Shown: positions 7,825-12,790 of the stretch, piece by piece
How the letters are laid out: the number at the start of each line of letters is the position of its first letter
Position numbering within the stretch: the first letter of the stretch is position 1
From: UBA1724 sp016302315
GTDB taxonomy: Bacteria > Verrucomicrobiota > Lentisphaeria > Oligosphaerales > Oligosphaeraceae
Assembly: GCA_016302315.1 (NCBI GenBank)
Contig: JAEDNW010000060.1
Coordinates: 1-13,667 of the forward strand
Length of the DNA stretch: 13,667 nucleotides
Reading direction: 5' to 3'
The notes under the pieces: model-generated
Databases searched by the model: none
What the model saw: only the letters and a program-made list of their open reading frames with translations
What the model was told of the DNA's origin: nothing
Position numbers and translations under genes: made by a program

Positions 7825-8457
7825 TTATTGAATCATTCCCGTGGCCTTGAGCCAGGCGTCGGCCAGGCGCTGATGGAAGGGAGGCATGGGATGAACGCCA
7901 TCCACCAGCCAGTATTCCATCGGGGCCTCTTTGATGGCCTGCTGGAGAATCTCTTGGGAAGGAACCAGCACGGCCTCAAATTCCCGAGCCAATTCCCGGA
8001 CGATTTGGCAACGCTGCGCCAACTCCTCCATCCACTCCTCCTGCACCTCCCCCATCAGGCCGGCAAAGGGTTCCATCAGCACCAGGCGAATCCCCGGAAG
8101 GGTCTCCCGGGTCCATTCCAAAAGCATGCGGTAGAATTGGGCATACCGGGGGATCTCCACCCCGTCCTGATGGGACCTTTCATGCCATAGGTCGTTGATG
8201 CCCACCATGATGCTCAAGATATCAGGGCGCAGATTCAGGCAATCCCTCTTCCAGCGGGCATAGAGATCCACCACCTTGTTGCCGCTGATGCCCTGGTTCA
8301 GGATCTTCCAGGCTTCGGCGGGACGGTCGGAGAGGAGACGGCTGGCGATTAATCCAACGTATCCGGGGCCCCAGAGCCCCACGGGATAGCCTGTGCCGCC
8401 GGAGGTGAGGTGGCCGCAGTCGGTGACGGAATCCCCCATAAAAATCAAAGTAGGCAT
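7825..8457 (-). CDS. SGNH/GDSL-family esterase
   Basis: A 210-residue hydrolase with all four SGNH blocks: GDS (residues 8-10, nucleophile Ser10), the block II glycine within NQGISGNKV (55-62), GIND (86-89, oxyanion Asn88) and DGVHP (186-190, catalytic Asp186/His189). It resembles the 'lysophospholipase L1-like' esterases that deacylate sugars or small esters. The true substrate is not visible. ATG 8457 is preferred because it opens directly on the strand leading to GDS. An in-frame ATG at 8571 would add 38 residues rich in Pro, His and Lys, unlike a signal peptide, and would overlap the end of fabH. The product therefore looks cytoplasmic. It lies between fabH (95 bases upstream) and the GH123-like gene (21 bases downstream), and a role in deacetylating glycan fragments taken up by the cell is a plausible inference. 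Confidence 0.88.
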   Translation of the reverse strand: MPTLIFMGDSVTDCGHLTSGGTGYPVGLWGPGYVGLIASRLLSDRPAEAWKILNQGISGNKVVDLYARWKRDCLNLRPDILSIMVGINDLWHERSHQDGVEIPRYAQFYRMLLEWTRETLPGIRLVLMEPFAGLMGEVQEEWMEELAQRCQIVRELAREFEAVLVPSQEILQQAIKEAPMEYWLVDGVHPMPPFHQRLADAWLKATGMIQ

Positions 8458-8552
8458 TGTCGTGTTCAGGAGTGAGAGGGGTGGGGTTTTAGGATGGTGA
8501 GCCTTGGGAAAAGGCTTTTTGCAGGGAGAAGAACGGTGAAGGGCAAGAGGAC

Positions 8553-9533
8553 TTACCAGCGCAGGAGGCATCCGCCGTAGACCAGGCCGGCGCCAAAGGC
8601 CACCGTCAGCACCAGGTCTCCCTGCTTCAGGGCGCCCTGGCCTTGCAATTCCGCCAGGGCAATGGGGATGGAGGCGCTGGAGGTATTGGCCACGTCACGG
8701 ATATTGCGGAAGAAGCGCTCCGGGGGCAGTCCCATGTTCCGGGCCACCGCATCCAGGATCCGTCCATTGGCCTGATGGGGGATGAAGTGGGTCACCTCCT
8801 CCAGACTATGGCCCGTCTCCGCCAGCAGACGGCGGATCACCTTTTCCATGGAGCGCACGGCAAACTGGAAGACAGCCCGGCCATCCATCCGCACAAATCC
8901 CGGAGTCCGCAGGGCCTCCTCCTGGGTGCGCAATCCCGCCTCCCGCACCAGGGCGTCGGCTCCGGTGCCCTCCGCCCCCCGCACCTCGTGGAGCATGCCA
9001 GGTCCCTGGGAGGGAGAAAGCACCACGGCCCCGGCGCCGTCCCCGAAGAGCACGCAGGTGGCCAGGTCCTTCCAGTCCACAATCCGGGAGTTCACCTCGC
9101 TGGCCACCACCAGGACGGGGCGTCCCAGGTTCAGGCAGGAGTATTTTCCCATGGCCAGGGCATAGACGAATCCGGTGCAGGCGGCATTCAGGTCAAAGGC
9201 CCCCCCCTGGACCGCCCCCAGCTTTCCCTGGATCAGGGCGGCAGTGGAGGGATAACTGGCGTAGTCCGCCGTGGAGGTGGCGGCAATGACCAGCCCCAAC
9301 TCCTCCGGCCGGACGCCGGCATTCTCCAGGGCCCGGAGGGCTGCCTGATATCCCATGGAGGAGGCCCCCTCCTCCGGCGCCGCCAGATGCCGCTGATGAA
9401 TCCCGGTGTGGGAGAAAATCCACTGGTGAGAAGTGTCCAGGGTGGCGGACAACTCCTCGTTGGAGACTACACGCTCCGGGAGGTAGGCCCCCACGCCGGC
9501 GATCCGAACATACTGGAAGGAAGAGGAAGACAT
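8553..9533 (-). CDS. fabH: Beta-ketoacyl-ACP synthase III (FabH)
   Basis: A 326-residue thiolase-fold enzyme that starts type II fatty-acid synthesis by condensing an acyl-CoA with malonyl-ACP in the cytoplasm. The catalytic triad is intact: Cys119 in NAACTGFVYAL, His253 in IPHQANGRI and Asn283 in NTSSASIPIAL. The N-terminus (GVGAYLPERVVSNEEL), SHTGI..RH and FGDGAGAVVL are standard for the family, as is the length. ATG 9533 gives the expected N-terminus. No Shine-Dalgarno sequence is present. A TATAGT box 11 bases upstream without a good -35 could give a nearly leaderless message, but this is weak. Usual partners such as plsX, rpmF or fabD are not adjacent. Instead an esterase and a glycosidase follow, and a broken outer-membrane-protein gene lies back to back with its start. 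Confidence 0.95.
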   Translation of the reverse strand: MSSSSFQYVRIAGVGAYLPERVVSNEELSATLDTSHQWIFSHTGIHQRHLAAPEEGASSMGYQAALRALENAGVRPEELGLVIAATSTADYASYPSTAALIQGKLGAVQGGAFDLNAACTGFVYALAMGKYSCLNLGRPVLVVASEVNSRIVDWKDLATCVLFGDGAGAVVLSPSQGPGMLHEVRGAEGTGADALVREAGLRTQEEALRTPGFVRMDGRAVFQFAVRSMEKVIRRLLAETGHSLEEVTHFIPHQANGRILDAVARNMGLPPERFFRNIRDVANTSSASIPIALAELQGQGALKQGDLVLTVAFGAGLVYGGCLLRW

Positions 9534-9534
9534 A

Positions 9535-9795
9535 ATGAGGGATACTATATACGGATTTCCCCTGCCCCGCCCTCCCGCTCCCCCTCAGGAAATGCCCCGC
9601 ACCGACAAGTGGCTCATGACCATGGGCGCCGGATACCAGGGCGAGCGCTGGGGCTTCGACGTCGCCTACGGCTACAGCCGCTTCACCAAGAGCAAGCTGG
9701 GAACCCAGGTGGCCTCCAACCATAACATCACCGAGCGCGGCACCTTCAAGACTGACTGCCACATCGTCGCCGCCAGCGTCATCTACAAGTTCTAG
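9535..9795 (+). pseudogene. Orphan C-terminal fragment of a FadL/OMPP1-type outer-membrane protein
   Basis: The only plus-strand coding sequence in the window. Recognisable similarity starts near 9592 (PRTDKWLMTMGAGYQ) and continues through WGFDVAYGYSRF and GTFKTDCHIVAASVIYKF to the stop at 9793-9795. These are the last strands of a FadL/TodX/OMPP1 beta-barrel, including the terminal aromatic residue needed for outer-membrane assembly. Whole proteins of this family have roughly 400-450 residues and a signal peptide. Here only about 70 residues remain, and the reading frame upstream (9535-9591, Pro-rich) abuts the divergent fabH start by one base. Codons are strongly C-ending, as in a well-expressed GC-rich gene, so decay looks recent. 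It could also be a misassembly junction. Expression as a functional barrel is very unlikely. Confidence 0.7.
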
Positions 9796-9807
9796 AACAT
9801 CCCCCCA

Positions 9808-9839
9808 GGCGACGGCGAGGGCCTCCCTTCTCCGCCGCC
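9808..9839 (+). terminator. Strong GC hairpin after the FadL-like fragment
   Basis: Arms at 9808-9821 and 9826-9839 pair over 14 positions with two mismatches and one G-U pair, around the 4-base loop CCTC. It begins 12 bases after the TAG of the FadL-like fragment, where the terminator of the former gene would be expected. No T-run follows on either strand, so it is a terminator-like hairpin rather than a canonical intrinsic terminator. It suggests that the 3' end of the old gene unit survived intact while its 5' part was lost. Confidence 0.4.
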
Positions 9840-9915
9840 CCCGGACATCGCCCCCGGCTGCCTGAGCATCCATCCCGGGGAAACAAGGCGAATATGTTTT
9901 GAAAAAGTTCTTCGA

Positions 9916-10713
9916 TTATTGGCTTGCCATGTATTGAAGCAATTTCTGTTGTACATGAGTACATTTGTCGTCGAAAATAAACTTTTGCCAGCTTTCCCAT
10001 GAAAAATACTGGCTAGGGTGTTGTGAAAACTTCAGAGGGATTTGCTTGTCATCAATCAAAACATTGACTTCGCGTGCATACGTGTGTCCGATTTTTCCAC
10101 AAAATTGAATCTCATCGTGCGAAATGCCAACTTGATCCATATACCAAGGCAAAAACTTGGCAGCTTCACTTCCCGCGAACCAGCACAAATCTGGCTTCAA
10201 TATTGCTAAAACCTGCTTGATAACCTTCCAGCCTGTTATCATATCTTCAAGATTTGGACGTTCTTTAGGATACCCGGATTCTCTCGGCGGGAACCACATT
10301 GGACGTTGAACAATATTAACAAACCCTAGTGCAGAACATAGCTTTTCGCGCATCATCCGAGATTCCTCACCCAGCAAATCATTTGAGACCAATACACGAA
10401 AAATATTGTCAAAAGTTGGATTATTGTGCCTCCCTCCATGATTTGTCCATCCTGCCTCAGGCCCAAGCATGGGATACTCAGCAAAAACTTCCCGTGTAGA
10501 ATACTTGTCCTCCATGTAGGCTTCTTTGCCACTTTCGGCCCCTTCGGGGGTTGCCGCGTTGGTATAGTGCGATTCAGCCACAATTAGGACACGAGGGCCC
10601 TGAAAGTTCTTACCCACCCACGGGAGCCAAGTCAGGCCGTCAACAGTAGCAAAAAGCTCATCGTACTGCGTGGTTAAAGCCTTATCGAATTGTTGTTGAT
10701 ACCATGTATCCAT
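9916..10713 (-). CDS. Uncharacterised protein with uracil-DNA-glycosylase-like features, low-GC accessory gene
   Basis: A 265-residue soluble protein with no signal peptide or membrane segment. LPWVGKNFQGPRVLIVAESHY (residues 30-50), LKPDLCWFAGSEAAKF (172-187) and the late FSQHPSQYFSWESW (229-242) have the order and look of the uracil-DNA-glycosylase superfamily: a first strand ending in the active-site motif, a middle strand and a His-Pro-Ser motif. The classical catalytic Asp/Asn motif is replaced by ESHY, so base excision should not be assumed. Relatives of this kind are, to my recollection, mostly uncharacterised. The gene is visibly AT-richer than all others and uses codons such as TTA that they avoid, pointing to horizontal acquisition. 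It sits downstream of tRNA-Ala. ATG 10713 is the only usable start, since an in-frame TGA lies 15 bases upstream; the ATGs at 10721 and 10705 are out of frame. Confidence 0.6.
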   Translation of the reverse strand: MDTWYQQQFDKALTTQYDELFATVDGLTWLPWVGKNFQGPRVLIVAESHYTNAATPEGAESGKEAYMEDKYSTREVFAEYPMLGPEAGWTNHGGRHNNPTFDNIFRVLVSNDLLGEESRMMREKLCSALGFVNIVQRPMWFPPRESGYPKERPNLEDMITGWKVIKQVLAILKPDLCWFAGSEAAKFLPWYMDQVGISHDEIQFCGKIGHTYAREVNVLIDDKQIPLKFSQHPSQYFSWESWQKFIFDDKCTHVQQKLLQYMASQ

Positions 10714-10725
10714 GTATCCATGTAT
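10702..10725. repeat. Three tandem 8-bp repeats across the start codon of the low-GC gene
   Basis: CCATGTAT is repeated three times without a mismatch (10702-10709, 10710-10717, 10718-10725). On the minus strand each unit reads ATACATGG and carries an ATG, giving start codons at 10721, 10713 and 10705 in three different frames because 8 is not a multiple of 3. Only the middle one opens the 265-residue frame. The other two run to stop codons within a few to fifteen codons. Such an array could slip during replication and change start-codon choice and spacing. Confidence 0.85.
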
Positions 10726-10773
10726 TCAAAGATAGAGAGAATGGCGTGTGGAGGACGATGAATGCGAGAGTTT

Positions 10774-10816
10774 TTCGCCTGGCTAGAAGGCGAACAGGCC
10801 TCGTCATACGTACGTA
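10774..10816. other. Inverted repeats upstream of the low-GC gene
   Basis: The 130 bases between the tRNA terminator and the start of the low-GC gene contain TTCGCC (10774-10779) paired with GGCGAA (10789-10794) around a 9-base loop, and a perfect palindrome TACGTACGTA (10807-10816). No convincing -35/-10 pair is seen; TATCTT at 10732-10737 on the minus strand is a possible -10 box without a matching -35. These elements could be operator or leader structures of the gene, but this is only a suggestion. Confidence 0.25.
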
Positions 10817-10843
10817 ACTTGCTGTTTTCTCGCGCATTAGCGC

Positions 10844-10884
10844 AAAAAAACAGGACCACCAAAGTCTGCGACTTGGGTGGTCCT
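10844..10884 (-). terminator. Rho-independent terminator of tRNA-Ala
   Basis: On the minus strand, beginning 10 bases after the tRNA CCA end, a 9-bp stem (AGGACCACC with its complement) continues, after one A-G mismatch, into four more pairs (AAGT/ACTT) and closes on a 5-base loop. After one base it is followed by TTTTTTT (10850-10844). This is a canonical, strong intrinsic terminator. It isolates tRNA transcription from the low-GC gene downstream, which must therefore have its own promoter. Confidence 0.88.
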
Positions 10885-10894
10885 TTTAGAAAAC

Positions 10895-10971
10895 TGGTGG
10901 AGCTTAGGGGATTCGAACCCCTGGCCTATACGTTGCGAACGTATCGCTCTAGCCAACTGAGCTAAAGCCCC
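10895..10971 (-). tRNA. tRNA-Ala (anticodon CGC)
   Basis: A 77-base cloverleaf with encoded CCA. The acceptor stem GGGGCTT pairs with AAGCTCC and contains the G3-U70 wobble pair that defines alanine tRNAs. The D arm is GCTC/GAGC. The anticodon stem ATACG/CGTAT holds the loop TTCGCAA, giving anticodon CGC for codon GCG. The T arm AGGGG/CCCCT holds loop TTCGAAT. It lies 60 bases downstream of metG and has its own predicted promoter and a clear terminator. The C34 anticodon reads only GCG and would supplement a TGC-anticodon isoacceptor elsewhere. Confidence 0.97.
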
Positions 10972-11001
10972 ACATTTCCCTTTGAGGGGGTGATTGTGGT
11001 T

Positions 11002-11029
11002 AAGATAATTGGCCTCGTGGAGTTTTCAA
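11002..11029 (-). promoter_or_regulatory. Predicted promoter of tRNA-Ala
   Basis: Reading the minus strand just after the metG stop codon, TTGAAA (11029-11024) is followed after 16 bases by TATCTT (11007-11002). Each matches the sigma-70 consensus at four of six positions. The start would fall near 10995, about two dozen bases before the tRNA 5' end, a normal leader for RNase P processing. Read-through from metG is also possible, since no terminator lies between the two genes. Confidence 0.5.
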
Positions 11030-11031
11030 GT

Positions 11032-12591
11032 TCACTGCGTGGGTTGTTCCAGTTTAATTCTGGGGAAGAGGGAGCCTCCGGGGATGGGCTGGACGCAGGA
11101 GCCGTCTTCCAGGAGATTCCACTGGGCGAGGGTTTCCATGGTTGGGACGACCTTTTCCTTGGGGAGGCCGATGGCGAGTCGGAGTTCCTCCATTTTGGTG
11201 GGCATGACAGGGTAGAGGAGTCCACTGATGATACGGAGGGCTTCGGCGGTGTGTCGCAGAGTGGAGCCCAGTCCTTCGATGTCGCCGGCCTTGGCCTGGG
11301 CCCAGGGTTTTTTGGCGTCGAAGTATCGGTTTGTGGCGGCGGCGGCGGCCATGATTTCGGCCAGTCCCCGGTCCAGCTGCATGTTCCGGATGGCGCTCTC
11401 CCAGGCGTCGACGGCATTTCGGCAGGCGTCCACCATTTCCGCCTCCTCCTGTCCCGGGGTGCGGGCGGAGGGGAGGCTGCCCTGGAAATTCTTTTGGACC
11501 ATGGTGCACATGCGGGAGAGGAGATTTCCCAGGTTGTTTGCCAGGTCTGCGTTGTAGCGTGTGGCGAAGGTCTCCTCGGAGAAATTGGCGTCCTGTCCCA
11601 GAGACATGGCGGCCATGAGGAAATAGCGGAGTGCGTCCACCCCGTATTTGTCCGCCATATCCATGGGATTGACCACATTGCCCACGGACTTGGACATTTT
11701 CTGGTCGGCCAGGAGCCACCATCCATGGGCGAAGACCGTCCTGGGGAGGGGGAGTCCCATGGCCATGAGCATGGTGGGCCAGTAGACCGTATGGGTGGTG
11801 AGGATATCCTTTCCGATGAGGTGGAAATCGGCGGGCCACCAGGTCTGGAAGGCCTGGTCATCCGCCAGATAGCCCACGGCGGAGATATAGTTCACCAGGG
11901 CATCGAACCAGACGTAGGTCACATACTCCTTGTCGAAGGGCAGTTCGATTCCCCAGTTTAGCCGGGCTTTGGAGCGGGAGATGCAGAGGTCATCCAGGGG
12001 CTGTTTCAGGAATCCCAGGGTTTCCTGGCGCCGGTTGGCGGGGCGGATGAAGTCGGGATTGGCATTGATGTAGTCGATGAGCTGCTGCTGATAGGCGCTC
12101 ATGCGGAAGAAGTAGTTCTTCTCCACCAGGGTATCCACCTTTCGTCCGCATTCGGGGCAGCACCCGTCCTTCAGATCCTTGTCCGTGAAGTAGCGTTCGC
12201 ATCCCACGCAGTAGTTCCCCTCGTATTCCGACTGGTAGATCAGGCCCTTGTCCCACAGATCCTGGAGGATTTTCTGGACCACGGTCACATGGCGGGGCTG
12301 GGTGGTGCGGATGAAGTCGTCGTTGCTGATATTGAGGCGTTTCCAGAGATCTTGAAAGCGTTTCACATAGGTATCGCAGTGGGTCAGGGGATCGGTGCCG
12401 TTCTTCCGGGCGGCCTGCTCCACCTTCTGTCCATGCTCATCGGTTCCCGTGAGGAAGTGGACCGGATCTCCCAGGAGCCGGTGGCACCGGGAAAGCACAT
12501 CTCCCAGAATGGTGGTGTAGGCATGCCCGATATGGGGCTTGTCATTCACGTAGTAGATGGGAGTGGTGAGGTAGAAATTCTGCTGGGACAT
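11032..12591 (-). CDS. metG: Methionyl-tRNA synthetase, short form
   Basis: A 519-residue class I aminoacyl-tRNA synthetase that charges initiator and elongator tRNA-Met in the cytoplasm. The Rossmann-fold motif HIGH (residues 20-23) follows FYLTTPIYYVNDKP, and KMSKS is at 298-302. The connective domain has a zinc knuckle, Cys128-x2-Cys131 and Cys145-x2-Cys148. The anticodon-binding helical domain (about 340-519) includes FATRYNADLANNLGNLLSR and NRYFDAKKPW. The protein ends there, so the C-terminal EMAPII/Arc1p-like tRNA-binding and dimerisation domain found in many bacterial enzymes is absent. ATG 12591 is chosen because the family start motif follows at once; an in-frame ATG at 12708 would add 39 unrelated residues. 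No Shine-Dalgarno sequence is seen, only a long pyrimidine tract. tRNA-Ala lies 60 bases downstream. Confidence 0.96.
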   Translation of the reverse strand: MSQQNFYLTTPIYYVNDKPHIGHAYTTILGDVLSRCHRLLGDPVHFLTGTDEHGQKVEQAARKNGTDPLTHCDTYVKRFQDLWKRLNISNDDFIRTTQPRHVTVVQKILQDLWDKGLIYQSEYEGNYCVGCERYFTDKDLKDGCCPECGRKVDTLVEKNYFFRMSAYQQQLIDYINANPDFIRPANRRQETLGFLKQPLDDLCISRSKARLNWGIELPFDKEYVTYVWFDALVNYISAVGYLADDQAFQTWWPADFHLIGKDILTTHTVYWPTMLMAMGLPLPRTVFAHGWWLLADQKMSKSVGNVVNPMDMADKYGVDALRYFLMAAMSLGQDANFSEETFATRYNADLANNLGNLLSRMCTMVQKNFQGSLPSARTPGQEEAEMVDACRNAVDAWESAIRNMQLDRGLAEIMAAAAATNRYFDAKKPWAQAKAGDIEGLGSTLRHTAEALRIISGLLYPVMPTKMEELRLAIGLPKEKVVPTMETLAQWNLLEDGSCVQPIPGGSLFPRIKLEQPTQ

Positions 12592-12632
12592 GGGAAGGAA
12601 GAGAAGAGGGCAAGAGGGGAAGAAGAGAAAGG
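12592..12632 (-). other. Polypyrimidine leader immediately before metG
   Basis: The 41 bases directly upstream of the metG ATG are pyrimidines on the coding (minus) strand except for one G, the complement of C12611. There is no Shine-Dalgarno sequence. Such a tract is single-stranded in mRNA and could be a ribosomal-protein-S1 landing site in a genome that makes little use of Shine-Dalgarno pairing. It is also a homopurine-homopyrimidine DNA stretch. The role is inferred. Confidence 0.4.
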
Positions 12633-12718
12633 CCACGGGGTTTCCCATGGCATGGAAGCGCCGCCCCGACCGGACTGGCCGCTCCTCTTCCCTGCCTTCA
12701 GAACCCAATGAGGCAGGC

Positions 12719-12743
12719 GGGAAATTCCCCGGGAAGACCGGGG
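12719..12743. promoter_or_regulatory. Third GGGAAATTCCC palindrome overlapping a GC hairpin, between the permease gene and metG
   Basis: GGGAAATTCCC (12719-12729) is identical to the palindrome at 177-187. It overlaps a hairpin with arms CCCCGG (12727-12732) and CCGGGG (12738-12743) and a 5-base loop. On the minus strand the hairpin comes about 50 bases after the permease stop codon and is followed by AATTTC rather than a T-run, so it would be at best a weak terminator. The palindrome may be a protein-binding site acting on metG, about 130 bases upstream of its start. No promoter is recognised nearby. Confidence 0.35.
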
Positions 12744-12750
12744 AGGAGGA

Positions 12751-12776
12751 GAGGCGGCGCCCTGGGGAGGCGGCGC
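12751..12776. repeat. 10-bp direct repeat in the metG upstream region
   Basis: GAGGCGGCGC occurs at 12751-12760 and again at 12767-12776, a spacing of 16 bases, in the gap between the permease stop codon and metG. It is GC-rich and could be chance in this genome. No function is assigned. Confidence 0.4.
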
Positions 12777-12790
12777 AGGAAGTGGAAAGG

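Noticed and set aside
8500..8520. Hairpin AGCCTT-GGGAA-AAGGCT followed by Ts on the plus strand, as a terminator
   Set aside because: The T-run is on the plus strand, where no gene ends. On the minus strand, where fabH is read, no T-run follows, so it is not taken as ending fabH transcription.
8458..8571. N-terminal extension of the SGNH esterase to ATG 8571
   Set aside because: The 38 added residues are low-complexity and unlike a signal peptide, and they overlap the fabH coding end. The conserved family start is at 8457.
8643..9725. A 360-codon plus-strand frame opposite fabH
   Set aside because: It lies in register opposite a fabH gene with a complete catalytic triad and shows no protein-like features.
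9852..9880. CCCCGG...CCGGGG as a second terminator after the FadL-like fragment
   Set aside because: The 17-base loop and lack of a T-run make it weak, and such GC inverted repeats are expected by chance in this composition.
10674..10862. A 62-codon minus-strand frame upstream of the low-GC gene
   Set aside because: It runs through the tRNA terminator stem and ends inside the low-GC gene in another frame, with no protein-like signal.
9881..10971. A complete integrative element inserted at tRNA-Ala
   Set aside because: No integrase, transposase or direct repeat of the tRNA 3' end was found. Only compositional evidence and one gene support it, so no mobile element is annotated.
12592..12708. 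A 39-residue N-terminal extension of methionyl-tRNA synthetase
   Set aside because: The family begins a few residues before YLTTPIYYVN. The extension matches nothing and covers the pyrimidine tract.
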